Source: Lytechinus variegatus (taxonomy: Eukaryota; Echinodermata; Echinoidea; Temnopleuroida; Toxopneustidae). From it: a stretch of DNA of 64,000 bases. Below are positions 10,199 through 20,624 of this stretch, piece after piece. The translations under genes were made by a program, and so were the position numbers. The stretch's first letter is position 1. The number at the start of each line of letters is the position of its first letter. The stretch spans positions 48,124,740-48,188,739 of the forward strand of contig NC_054740.1 in assembly GCF_018143015.1 (NCBI RefSeq). The letters run 5' to 3'. The notes under the pieces were generated by a model. That model saw only the letters and a list, made by a program, of their open reading frames with translations, was not told the DNA's origin and ran no database searches.

Positions 10199-11861
10199 AA
10201 GTCTCGCCTTCACCTCTGGTGGGCGAGACAAAAGTAATTTATGAAATTTTAAGTGTATAAATATATTGATGAAATTCACATCTTTTTACAATTGATGAAT
10301 ATGTTGTTGTCTCACCTGTTTTTCTTGTGGAGCAAAGAATGACAGCACTTCGTTTACCATGACTGGTTTATGGAGACAATCAGCTACTCTCTGATCCTCC
10401 TGAAATTTTTTTTAAGAAGAATGCTAATTAATTATATGAGAATTAAAATATCAAAGCAGGGGCCACATGTACTGCACAACTGCAGGTTAGATGCATTAAG
10501 TTCTTTTCACAAAACAATTGAAAATTCCCATCTATTTTTCCTCTTTATTTTTTCTGTTTTTATGGGATTAACAAGTGGAATGCCTCTGGCCGTCTCACCT
10601 GCATCACGCGGTTCAATATAGCAGCAGTGCTCACTTTGATTACTACTCTAACTCGCACAAGATGTTCAGTGATATATGGTTACTCTTATTTCCCTTTTTT
10701 ATGAACTAGACCAATAAACTTACAGAGATGATGGTTATTCAACAAAAAACCCCATCATGGGCAAAGTTCATTGACCTTACATGACCTTTGACCTTGATCA
10801 TGTGACCTGAAACTCGAACAGGATGTTCAGTGATACTTGATTACTCTTATGTACAAGTTTCATGAATCAGATCCATAAACTTTTAAAGTTATGATGGTAA
10901 TTCAACAGATACACCCAATTCGGCCAAAGTTCATTGACCTTTGACCTTGGTCATGTGACCTGAAATGTGCACAGGATGTTCAGTGATACTTGATTACTCT
11001 AATGTCCAAGTTTAGTGAACTAGACCAATAAACTTTCAAAGTTATGATGGTAATTCAACAGATACCCCCGATTCGGCCAAAGTTCATTGACCTAAATGAC
11101 CTTTGACCTTAATCATGAGACCTGAAACTTGCACAAAATTTTCAGTGATGCTTGATTACTATTATGTCCAAGTTTCATGAATCAGATCCATAAACTTTCA
11201 AAGTTATGATGGGAATTCAACAGATATCCCCAATTTGGCCAAAGTTCATTGACCCTAAATGACCTTTGACCTTGGTCATGTGACGTGAAACTCATGCAGG
11301 ATGTTCAGTGATACTTGATTAACCTTATGTCCAAGTTTCATGAACTAGGTCCATATATTTTCTAAGTTATGACATTTCAAAAACTTAACCTCAGGTTAAG
11401 ATTTCGATGTTGATTCCTCCAACATGGTCTAAGTTCATTGACCCTAAATGACCTTTGACCTTGGTCATGTGACATGAAACTCTAATAGGATGTTCAGTGA
11501 TACTTGATTAACCTTATGTCCAAGTTTCATGAACTAGGTCCATATATTTTCTAAGTTATGATGACATTTCAAAAACTTAACCTCAGGTTAAGATTTCGAT
11601 GTTGATTCCTCCAACATGGTCTAAGTTCATTGACCCTAAATGACCTTTGACCTTGGTCATGTGACATGAAACTCTAATAGGATGTTCAGTAATACTTGAT
11701 TAACCTAATGGCCAAGTTTTATTAACTAGGTCCATATACTTTCTAAGTTATGACGTCATTTCAAAAACTTAACCTCAGGTTAAGATTTGATGTTGACGCC
11801 GCCACCGCCGCCGTCGGAAAAGCGGCGCCTATAGTCTCACTTTGCTTCGCAGGTGAGACAA
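10198..11861. mobile_element. pearl/Helentron-like (HINE-type) element with tandem core
   Basis: The element begins near a hairpin at about 10201-10229 (GTCTCGCC...GGGCGAGAC) and ends with another at about 11833-11857 (GTCTCAC...GGTGAGAC). The core is a tandem array of roughly 150-190-bp units (10640-11800). Terminal hairpins around tandem cores are a known layout of pearl, CvE and other Helentron-related non-autonomous elements in marine invertebrates. No Rep/helicase coding is present. A decayed partial copy lies at 46850-47233 and begins with the same ACAAGTGGAATGCCTCT phrase found here at 10571. Confidence 0.6.
10640..11800 (+). repeat. Tandem core units, each carrying a DR1-like site
   Basis: Units share TGTTCAGTGATACTTGATTA, TCCAAGTTTCATGAACTAG and AAAGTTCATTGACC. 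Each contains TGACCTTTGACCT at 10782, 10935, 11097, 11260, 11449 and 11641. The reverse complement, AGGTCAAAGGTCA, is the consensus DR1 nuclear-receptor half-site pair. The last two units share a longer insert (AACTTAACCTCAGGTTAAG), which explains spacings growing from about 153 to 192 bp. Confidence 0.85.
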
Positions 11862-12493
11862 AAACCAACTTCTTGTCACAGTAAACTTCCCCTTTTATCA
11901 CCCTACTGTAAGAGTTGAATTTTGCCATATTTCATCTAATTGTTTATTTCACACTTTGGATTCCATACTTCTCTTCACTTCCCATTTCTATGCCATTGTC
12001 ACACACCTGTTTCTCTCATTCCTTACTTTCTACATCACATCATTCCATTGCCATTCCAACTCCATGCAGCTCCACATGTTTTGTATTGGCCTTTTCTCAT
12101 TTACATTCAGAACATTCTTCTTCATTCATATCATCCTATCTCATCCTCATTGGTTCACCTTTCACCCTTGGTTCTTCCACTTTTCTGGGTTCTCCCATTC
12201 TCTGTTCCTCTATTTGTTGAATTTATCATGTGACACTATTTTTTAATATATTTGAATATATCATTTGTAAAGCCAATGTCTAGTGAGGTCTGGATTTCAG
12301 GCCAATACATGTAAATCAGATCATTAATGGACTTCATTTTGTTGACATCTTTATTTTGAGTTTAGTTCAGCTACAATCATATTTTAAGTTCTTCTTATTT
12401 GGTGCTTCTGGCTGTTTGATATGATTTGAGTTTGCACGTTTACAACTGTTTTTTGTGAGGTGTATCATTGAACATTCAGCCACTCTACAGTAC
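11862..12493. other. No gene recognised; CT-rich stretch
   Basis: A pyrimidine-rich segment at 11915-12235 gives three overlapping open frames of about 100 codons in all three plus frames at once, which is a composition effect. I see no splice-bounded exon and no repeat ends. Confidence 0.45.
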
Positions 12494-12852
12494 ATTTATT
12501 TATTTATTTATACTTGGCAAAATTTCAACCTACAACAATTACCTCTATAACAATATTAGGATTCTCTCTGCTCTTTCCTCTCCCAGAAGCTCCTCTAAGT
12601 ATGTTTAAAGGAAAGCCTTCCTGAAGGTCTAGTATCACTCGATGTAGTGATTTCAGCTGGTATGCAGATAGTCTCTTTGCCATCATAGCTTCTCTAAAAT
12701 CAGAAATAACATAAGAAATTATTTAATGGCAATTGGCAAAATTCAGAGCAAAATACAAATTTCTGGTATTGAAAAAGATAGAAACTATTGGCAGACTCAT
12801 CGCTGACACAAACTGTCTTTATTACTCTTCAGTAACATCTTTCATTCTACAG

Positions 12853-13233
12853 CTACAAACACTGATGTTGTTGGGTCCTTGATTGAGGCATCAGATATCC
12901 GTGAGTGTGAACAGCTCTTGTTGATCTGGTACATTTGGTGATGTATCCATCAGAGTTGAATGGGACAAGCTCGTTGTGGATCTTGTGTAACATCACAAGG
13001 CGAGAGATTTCCCGTCGTTGTTGAAGGGATGTCCATCCTAGCTCCTGCAGCATCGATGACACACTGGATGTATTGTGATATCGATTCAGTGTGAATCTAG
13101 CAGCTCTTCATTGGATCATTTCAAGCTTGTAGATGTTCTTGGAGGTTGATGGATCCCAGACAGTAGATGCATATTCCACCAAAGGTCTGACGAGTGATTG
13201 GTATGATGTAGCTTTCAACTTGGGAGAGTTTAC
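12853..13233 (-). pseudogene. LINE ORF2 C-terminal region
   Basis: Downstream of the RT palm, the minus strand encodes a stretch containing SSMLQELGWTSLQQRREIS followed by RLVMLHKIHNELV. This resembles the conserved C-terminal tail of CR1/L2-like ORF2 proteins, where 'LGW.SL..RR...RL...YKI' is a recurrent pattern. Function of this tail is poorly known; it is not a catalytic domain. It belongs to the same element as the RT to its right (higher coordinates) and is separated from it by frame changes. The open stretch is about 69 codons, ending at the 3' untranslated part that leads to the TAAA tail. Confidence 0.65.
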
Positions 13234-14240
13234 TCACAGGTTTCTTCGTAGGAAGGCAAGGGTGTTGTTAGCCTTTTGACAAACATTGCTGATGTGACTG
13301 TTCCACCTCAGGTCTGACGTGATAGTGACACCAAGATATTTTGTTGCTTCTACAGGAGTAAGGATAGCATCTTTGAGTTTATACTGGTGTACAATTCTGT
13401 TTCGCTTCCTGGTGACTGTGATGACTTCACACTTATTGGTGTTCAATTCCATCATCCACTTACTGGTCCACTCACATAGTCTGTTGAGTTCTTGTTGTAG
13501 CTGGTCAGCATCAGCATCTGACTGAACTGTGAGGTAGACGATAGCATCATCAGCAAACAGTCGAACTCTTGACTTGAGTTGATCAGGCAGGTCATTGATG
13601 TACTAGAGAAAGAGACAGGGGCCAAGGACAGAGCCCTGTGGCACGCCTGAAGTTACGTCGACTTGAGATGAACTACGACTATCCAGGAGCACTTGCTGTT
13701 TCTGATTTAAAAAGTTGGCAATCCAGCGGTTGTTATGTCCTCTAACTCCAACTCCCGTTTCCGGAGAAGGCGCTGGTGACCGACCTTGTCAAATGCCTTG
13801 CTAAAGTCCAGCAATAAGATGTCTGTCTGCTTTCCATCTTGAAGGTTCTTGGTCAGATCGCTTACCAGTCCTAACAATTGTAGCTCACATGACCTGTGTT
13901 GTCTAAAGTCATGCTGAAGGGGGTACAGAATATCCTGGTGGTTTCCATGCTTCATGTTGTTACTTGCAAGGATATGCTCCATCAACTTACATGCGATGCA
14001 AGTGAGTGAGATGGGTCTGTAGCTGCTTGGTTCCGCTCTATCTCCCTTCTTGTAAACAGGCACTACATTGGCATTTCTCCAGTCCTCTGGTATCTCCCTG
14101 TGCTATAGGACTTCCTGAAGATATCCCTCAGGGACGGTGTGGCTTCAGATTGTCAAGCAGTTTCTTGATACCATTCGTTGTAATGATGACATCTGGCATG
14201 GTTTCATAAGGCGAAGAAGGGGGAAGCAAGTCTGGAGTCT
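13234..14240 (-). pseudogene. LINE reverse transcriptase domain
   Basis: Reverse transcriptase of the CR1/L2-like LINE; it would copy element RNA into DNA at a nicked target. Visible on the minus strand: the fingers segment PVYKKGDRAEPSSYRPISLT (about 14061-14002), motif A within DILLLDFSKAFDKV (about 13835-13790), motif B GVPQGSVLGP (about 13650-13620), and the catalytic motif C FADD at 13546-13557, followed by the thumb region with NTNKCEVI and TKYLGVTI. All catalytic aspartates of A and C are readable. At least one in-frame stop lies between motifs B and C, and frame changes separate the 118-codon and 73-codon open stretches. Assignment to the CR1/L2 group rather than another Jockey-type clade is an inference from sequence style. 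Confidence 0.8.
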
Positions 14241-14526
14241 CTTCAGTTAAAATTGATTGGAATTGATGGTTGAGTGCATCTTATCAGTGGGGTCGGTAAG
14301 CTTCTTTCCAGCTGACTTGAGATGGCAAATTCCTCCACTGTCACTTCGGTTGAACTTAATGAAGCTCCAAAATCGTTTCGTGGCCATGAATTGATTGTCT
14401 TCATCATCAGACCAGCAAAGATAGACTCCAGATATATCCAGTATTCTTTCCTGATGTCTGACTGGATGATCTTCTTAAGACTGTTGCTATACTCTTCAAG
14501 GTTATATGGAAGAAGTCCTCTGGATT

Positions 14527-15102
14527 TCAAGATGTTTTTACATTTCTTGACAACCCTACTCCTTTTTTGATGAGCTTTCTAATTCTTGCAGTCACCCATG
14601 GTAGGTTGGCTCTGGGCTTCAACATTGCATGAGGAATGTGTGCCTCAATACCATTCTTGATTCCTGCTTGAAATATGTCCCACAATTCTCTAGTGGAGGC
14701 TCCCTCGAGCTTGGATGATATTTCATCAGCTACTTTTGACATGCTGTCCTTGAACCCTTCCCAGTCTGCTTTGCTGTAGACTGGAACCTTTCTAGGCATT
14801 TGATGTCTTCTTGATGGATTCATGTCAAAGGTCAGCAGAGGACAGTCATGATCTGATATGCCAGGAAGAACACACACGTTAAAGGCAAGGGTGGGATTGT
14901 TGGTGAGGAAAAAGTCCAGAGAGTGATACCGTCTTGTAGGTTCTTCTACGAGTTGGGTGAGGACATGATCATCCAACATTTCCCCAAACTTATCGTGAAG
15001 AGCAGGTTGGCTGCACGCTTTCACTGTCTGGGTTGTCCAGTCCCAGCCTGTAAGGTAAAAGTCGCCCCCAATGACAACAAGCTGAAGAATTTGGAAATTC
15101 AT
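14527..15102 (-). pseudogene. LINE endonuclease, C-terminal half
   Basis: An uninterrupted 191-codon minus-strand stretch. It holds the later motifs of the apurinic/apyrimidinic-type endonuclease that nicks LINE targets: GGDFYLTGWDW (normally GGDFN, here Asn replaced by Tyr), SLDFFLTNNP, and GISDHDCPL with the catalytic Asp-His pair. After this comes the linker to the RT, including WDIFQAGIKNGIEAHIPH and LPWVTARIRKLIKK. The N-terminal half with the metal-binding Glu is missing, cut off at the TTAA where a palindromic element is inserted. A further linker piece (LKKIIQSDIRKEYWIYLE) is readable around 14460 in another frame. Confidence 0.8.
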
Positions 15103-15539
15103 TAAAGGTCAAGTCCACCTCAGAAAAATGTTGATTTGAATCAATGGAGAAAAATCAGACAAGCACAATGCTGAAAATTTCATCAAAATCGGATGTAAAA
15201 TAAGATTGTTATGATATTTCAAAGTTTTGCTTATTTTTAACAAAATAGTTATATCAACGAGCCAGTTACATCCAAATAAGAGAGTCGATGTCACTATTTC
15301 TTTTGTTTTTTATTGTTTGAATTATAAAATATTTCAATTTTTACGAATTTGATGATTAGGACCTGCTTGCCTGAAGCACAAAATGTTAAAATAATGGAAT
15401 TTACATGTTCAGGGAGGAATGAAACTTCATTTCACATGATAATGACGAGAAAATCAAAATATTTCATACTTCATATAATAAAATACAAAAGAAATAGTGA
15501 GTGAGAGATGTCATCAGTTCCTCATTTGCATACCGACCG

Positions 15540-15862
15540 GAATCCATGACACATGCTCCGGTGACGATTGCTCCGGTAACAAATGCTCCCCAAAATGCGA
15601 CATTTGCTCCGCGACGTTTGCTCCTCGACATTTGCTCCGCCGACATATGCTCCGCCGACTATTTCTCTACCGACAGTTGCTCCGCCGACAATTGCTCCAC
15701 ATTTAGCGACAAATGCTACCCTAATGATACATGCTCCGGCGACAATTGCTCCGCATGTAGGGACAGTTGCTCCACCGACATTTGCTCTGCATGTAGGGAC
15801 AAATGCTCCGCCAATAATTGCTCTGTCCACAATTGCTCCATCGACAGTTTCTCGGCATGTTG
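15540..15862 (+). repeat. 15-bp minisatellite (GCTCCGCCGACAATT type)
   Basis: About 20 units of roughly GCTCCGCCGACAATT, with occasional 21-bp units reading GCTCCGCATGTAGGGACA. Because 15 is a multiple of three, every frame not closed by a stop gives a five-residue protein repeat, for example CSADN or APPTI. A shorter array is at 16313-16455, degenerate units at 17050-17130, and an inverted array at 20165-20445. Confidence 0.9.
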
Positions 15863-16312
15863 CTTTAAAGGTCAAGTCCACCTCAGAAAAATGTTGATTT
15901 GAATCAATAGAGAAAAATCAGACAAGCACAATGCTGAAAATTTCATCAAAATCGGATGTAAAATAAGAAAGTTATGACATTTCAAAGTTTCGCTTATTTT
16001 CAACAAAATAGTTTTAAATATCAACGAGCCAGTTACATCCAAATAAGAGAGTCGATGTCACTATTTCTTTTGTTTTCTATTGTTTGAATTATAAATATTT
16101 CAATTTTTACGAATTTGATGATTAGGACCTCCTTGCCTGAAGCACAAAATGTTAAAATAATGGAATTTACATGTTCAGGGAGGAATGAAACTTCATTTCA
16201 CATGATAATGATGAGAAATTCAAAATATTTCATACTTCATATAATAAAATACAAAAGAAATAGTGAGTGAGAGATGTCATCAGTTCCTCATTTGCATACC
16301 GACCGGAATCCA

Positions 16313-16455
16313 TGACACATGCTCCGGCGACGATTGCTCCGGTAACAAATGCTCCCCAAAATGCGACATTTGCTCCGCGACGTTTGCTCCTCGACATTTG
16401 CTCCGCCGACTATTTCTCTGCCGACAGTTGCTCCGCCGACAATTGCTCCACATTT
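16313..16455 (+). repeat. 15-bp minisatellite, second shorter array
   Basis: Same unit and same flank as the array at 15540 (both are preceded by CATTTGCATACCGACCGGAA), but with about half the units. It ends in mid-element at ATCAATAGAGAAAAATCAGA, where the third palindromic unit starts. Confidence 0.9.
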
Positions 16456-17220
16456 ATCAATAGAGAAAAATCAGACAAGCACAATGCTGAAAATTTCATC
16501 AAAATCGGATGTAAAATAAGAAAGTTATGACATTTCAAAGTTTCGCTTATTTTCAACAAAATAGTTATATGAACGAGCCAGTTACATCCAAATGAGAGAG
16601 TCGATGATGTCACCCACTCACTATTTCTTTTGTTTTTTTTGTTTGAATTATACAATATTTAAATTTTTACGAATTTGACGATTAGGACCTCCTTGCTTGA
16701 AGCACAAAATGTTAAAATGATGGAATTCCACGTGTTCAGGGAGGAATGAAACTTCATTTCACATGACAATGACGAGAAAACAAAAATATTTCATATTTCA
16801 TGAAATAAAATACAAAAGAAATAGTGAGTGAGTGATGTCATCAGTTCCTCATTTCATACCGACCGAGATGTGCATATAACTGTTTTGTGAAATGAAGCGA
16901 AACATTAAAATGCCGTAACTTTCTTATTTTACATCCGATTTTGATGAAATTTTCAGTGTTATGCTTTTGAATTTTTCTCTTTTTATTCAAATCAAGTTTT
17001 TGCTGGGGTGGACTTGTCCTTTAAAAAATAAATATAAGACCTTAATAAAATACCGACAAATGCTCCTCGAATAACAATTCCTCTGCTCACGATTGCTCTA
17101 CTGACAGCTAACGAAGACAAGACACTTGCTCTGAAGAAAATATTTGTAACATCCTTTTGCGTTACATACTTTTTTTGTATTGTTTTGTTTACCATTTAAG
17201 TTGTTGTGCCACTTTATATC

Positions 17221-19640
17221 ATAGGCAGATCCAGCTAGGCGGGGGCTGGCGAGGGGCCCGGGTCCCCTCTATTGGCGGAGCAAAAAAAAGAGGAAAAGGG
17301 GGAAAAAGAAAAAAAAACAGAGAAAAAAAGAAGAGGAAGACAAGTGAAAGACTTGGAAAATAAAAAGAATCTTTCATATTTCACTATAATAAATTTTTCG
17401 CTTGCACTTCTTGCACGCATTGCCTGTATCAAGTTTGGAAGTCAAATATGCAAAACATATTTCGCTGCGGAAATGGAACTTTCATATTATGTTTGATTTA
17501 CAAATTGATTGTTTTAAAGTGATTTTTAAAAATGTTAGTGTTACGATCTGAACATTAATATTTTCTGCTCGTGCTGCATGCTTGCAAATGTTAACTTATC
17601 AGTTACCTTTATTATTTTCGACCATGGGGTCTCGAAAAGCACCCTAAACACGTATTTTCCATATTCTGAAAATGCACCCCTTAACAAGTATTGGCGTTCG
17701 AAACCCCACCCTTAACAAGTATTGGAAACAAAACAATACTCTTGACAAGTATTCCCAGAATTGAGCCCCTATACAAGTACAGCGATATGTCACGGGGACT
17801 CGGTCGTCGGTTTTACTTTTACACATCGATTTTCACGTGTGAAAATGATTCATTCGGTTTAATACGGCCCCACCTTCCACACGTTGCGAAATCGCACTCT
17901 AAACACGTGGTGTTGGGGCAAATAGGACATCCTTTATAAGACAGTTTAATTTTGTTTTATCATCCCCGCAAATTCGACCCTAAACACGTAGCTTTCCTAA
18001 CGAAATAGATACCTTTTTTTCATTATTTTGGTGATTTTGACACCCTTATCACGCTACGTAACGTGCCCTATCGTGAAAACGACACCCTTTTTACGTGTTT
18101 TGGGGGTCGCGCATGGTATCCACTCGCCAATGTAAGTGACCCCCCGGGTTGCAGATCTGATTGTAAAAACGTATCAGCTAGCGCTGCACACTCACATTTT
18201 GATTGGCAAGTAATGTGTCTCAATATTAATATTACAACAAACTTCTTAAAATCCACATTTCGTCACAGTCTATCAAAAGTTTTCGGCTCGCGATTTGCGC
18301 TTGCATTAATTGATAAAAATGTTTTTACTCATGTATACTCATTCATAATTACCAAAGTTCTTGAAATGTCCAGTTTTCAGGCCATGATTTTGTGCTCCAC
18401 TTAGGCATATTAGCTTAATAAATAAGATAAATAATTTCATAATTAAATTATCCCTTTTGTTTCATCTCGCAATAAGCAAGAGGAATAGAAAGATCATGTG
18501 ATGACTTATAATGTCCCGGTCTCTAGTCAAAACCTAAATAATAATAATGAAAAATATTAGCTGTTTTTTAAGTAGGATTCATATCCACCTCACAATTTTC
18601 CTACAAATTGCTTGAAATATAGAGCTGAAATATACCCTTTTTTTATTGATTTTCATGATAAAAGATATATTTAGAATGCCTAGTTTCTAGGTCTAAATAT
18701 GAAACACACGCGAGCATGTTTCATCAGATACGCAACTTGTTCTCTATTTAAATCATTATCCAGTATCAGATTACAATATCAACAATTTCCTGCTCGTGCT
18801 CTGTTCGTGCATTATTAATATAGGAAGATCCCCTACTTCTCATCTTATTCATGATTTACAAAACATGAAGAGTGTCCCATTTTTAGGACTAAATTTCGAA
18901 TTGTGTTGCTTGCGCTTTGCGCTCGCATCAATCGTTTAGTTATATAGCTATCCTGTTCACGATTAAAGAAATTGATTAAATTTTTTATTGTTTATGTAGA
19001 AAGGTAAAAATGTTCAGCTCGCTATCGCATTATTTGATTGCTGAAATATGTAGAGTCTTCATGGCTAACTGCAAGCAGTCTTTAACAGGTACCTTTTCGA
19101 TCAGTTCAAAACGTATATAAAAAAATTTGCTCACGCTTTGCGCTCGCATTATTAGTGTTAGGAAGATCCCCAATTACTCATCCTTTTCATAATTTACAAA
19201 ACGTGAATAGAGTATCTCGTTGTAGGTCTTAATCTCGAAATTTTCCGCTCGCGCTTCGCGCTCACATCAATTGCTTAGTCGTATACCTATCCTGTTGAAA
19301 TCACAAAAAAGTGCTATAAAATTTCCATTTTTTAGAAATGTCAAAAAAAAATTAGCTGGCGCTTCGCGCTCGCATAATTTGATTGTTAAATATGCAACTC
19401 CTTCATGGCTAACTGCAGGCAAACCTTAATAGGTACCTTTTTGATCAGTTCAAAGCGTGTATTAACAATTTCTGCTCGCGCCTCGCATTCGCAGTTTTGA
19501 TCCAGTTGCATACACATCTTTTCATAATAACATTGTCCAGAATGTTCAAATTTTAGGACTAAACACATAAAATAAAAAAAATTGTCCGCGCTCGCGATTA
19601 CGCTGTGTTACGCTTGTTTGATCTTTCTTTTTTTTATTCA
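17221..19640 (+). mobile_element. GGATCC-ended family, long copy with GCTCGCGC higher-order repeat
   Basis: The outer end reads ATAGGCAGATCCAG, then a poly-purine tract after TATTGGCGGAGCAAAAAAAA. The interior has the motif GCTCGCGCTTCGCGCTCGC or a variant at about 17399, 17567, 18285, 18791, 18907, 19016, 19129, 19246, 19355, 19473 and 19585. The last seven are spaced 109-118 bp. Blocks three monomers apart resemble each other best (for example 19016 with 19355), giving a ~340-bp higher-order unit. It aligns in reverse with 21946-23660. It is interrupted by a family-A element (17619-18148) and fades out near 19640. Non-coding. Confidence 0.75.
17619..18148 (-). mobile_element. Family-A poly-G-capped element, end-truncated copy
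   Basis: Begins GACCATGGGGTCTCGAAAAG without the usual capped end and finishes with GGTCGCGCATGGTATCCACT and CCCCCCGGG at 18140-18148. The interior matches the family (ACACGTA...TTCCATATTCTGAAAAT, CTTAACAAGTATTGG, CATCCCCGCAAATTCGACCC). It interrupts the monomer array of the surrounding element. One end is lost, so no target duplication can be read. Confidence 0.8.
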
Positions 19641-20164
19641 AATCAATTTTTTTCTTGTGGTGGACATGTCCTTTAAGAGAGTTGTTTTCACACTGCACGT
19701 AATTGAAGGGAAGAAAATAAAAGAAAATGGAGTGAAAGTGACATCAAACACCTTTCTAACAAGATTGCAAAACTTTATTAGTTTTCAATTCCATTAGAGG
19801 GGGTAGGAAAAAGTTAGAAGAATAAACAGTGAAAACAGACCAAAATAGCATTAGAGCGAGAAGAAAGAGATAAGAGAAGGGAGAGGTTGTAAAAGAAATA
19901 GGAACAGACATTGCTAGGAATGCAGAGAGAGAGAGAAAAAAAATTAAAACAGGAGGATAGAGGGAGAGGGGAAAAATTGGTTTTCAAGAAAAGGGAGAAG
20001 TAATCAACGTTAATGCGCGGATGGGAAATTTTGAGCCGAACTATTTCTTTCCGCTGCGCAATTCAATTAGGAATGTTAAAAATATAAAAAAATAATGATA
20101 ATGACCATACAGCTTTGAAGAAGCGTTGTTAGTTTTACAAAAAAAAAAATAATTTTTCGGTGGA
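19641..20164. other. Mixed repeat remnants; no gene
   Basis: Begins with a short right-end remnant of the TTAAAGGACAAG palindromic family (GTGGTGGACATGTCCTTTAA, about 19656-19675), followed by purine-rich AT/GA sequence. No coding region recognised. Confidence 0.5.
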
Positions 20165-20624
20165 TGGCATTTTTGACGGAGCAATTATTGGCGGAGCATT
20201 TGTCCCTACATGCGGAGCAAATGTCGGTGGAGCAACTGTCCCTACATGCGGAGCAAATATTGGCGGAGCAATTGTCGGTGGAGCAACTGTCGGCGGAGTA
20301 ACTGTCGGCGGAGCAATTGTCGGTGGAGCAACTGTCGGCAGAGCAACAGTCGGCGGAGCAAATATCGGCAGAGCAAATTTCGGCGGAGCAAATGTCAAGG
20401 AGCAAATGTCGCATTTTGGGGAGCATTTGTCACCGGAGCATGTGTCGAGTTACCACCGACCGAGATGTGCATATAACTGTTTTGTGAAATGAAGCGAAAC
20501 TTTAAAAATCCATAACTTTCTTATTTTGCATCCGATTTTGATGAAATTTTCAGTGTTATGCTTGTTGAATTTTTCTCTTTAAATTCAAATCAAGTTTTTG
20601 TTGGGGTGGACTTGTCCTTTAAGT
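20165..20624 (-). mobile_element. Inverted 15-bp array plus palindromic right end (TTAA family)
   Basis: 20165-20445 is a reverse-orientation array of the 15-bp unit (GGAGCAATTGTCGGC type, about 18 units). It is followed by the right half of the TTAA family, including ATCCGATTTTGATGAAATTT, ending GGGGTGGACTTGTCCTTTAA at 20605-20624. It mirrors the left half-plus-array at 15102-15862, so the pair has the outer-domain and tandem-repeat layout of a foldback transposon. Confidence 0.75.

Larger units (their letters stand above)
12494..15105 (-). mobile_element. CR1/L2-like LINE, 5'-truncated
   Basis: Minus-strand non-LTR retrotransposon. In order on the minus strand it has the C-terminal half of an apurinic-type endonuclease, a linker, a reverse transcriptase with motifs A, B and C, and a C-terminal tail. 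The 3' end is a short microsatellite tail of TAAA repeats at 12494-12512, typical of CR1/L2-like LINEs. The 5' side stops exactly at the TTAA where a palindromic element begins (15102), and I could not find the endonuclease N-terminus beyond it. Stops and frame changes break the ORF in several places, so this copy is dead. Confidence 0.85.
15102..17024. mobile_element. TTAA-flanked palindromic element family, tandemly expanded, with 15-bp arrays
   Basis: The left end reads TTAAAGGTCAAGTCCACCTC (15102) and the right end GGGGTGGACTTGTCCTTTAA (17005-17024), an inverted repeat with TTAA at each edge. In between the left unit restarts at 15865 (period about 763 bp) and a third time, without its start, at about 16456. 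Units 1 and 2 each end in a 15-bp array (15540-15862 and 16313-16455). The final unit runs through to the inverted right end. The element sits in the 5' part of the CR1/L2-like LINE. Non-coding. Confidence 0.75.

Noticed and set aside
11915-12246. Three overlapping ~100-codon frames that look like membrane proteins
   Set aside because: All three plus-strand frames are open over a CT-rich stretch, so hydrophobic/Ser-rich composition is expected by chance.
15540-15862. CRISPR-like array
   Set aside because: Units are contiguous 15-bp repeats without unique spacers, and the context is eukaryotic.
15501-15902. Cys-rich pentapeptide-repeat-like protein (CSADN/CSADI repeats) and its Ala/Pro counterpart (APPTI)
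   Set aside because: Both are readings of the same 15-bp minisatellite in different frames and on both strands; no start context or conserved flanks. The five-residue period follows from the 15-bp unit.
20076-20492. Repeat proteins on both strands over the inverted 15-bp array
   Set aside because: Same minisatellite artefact as at 15501-15902.
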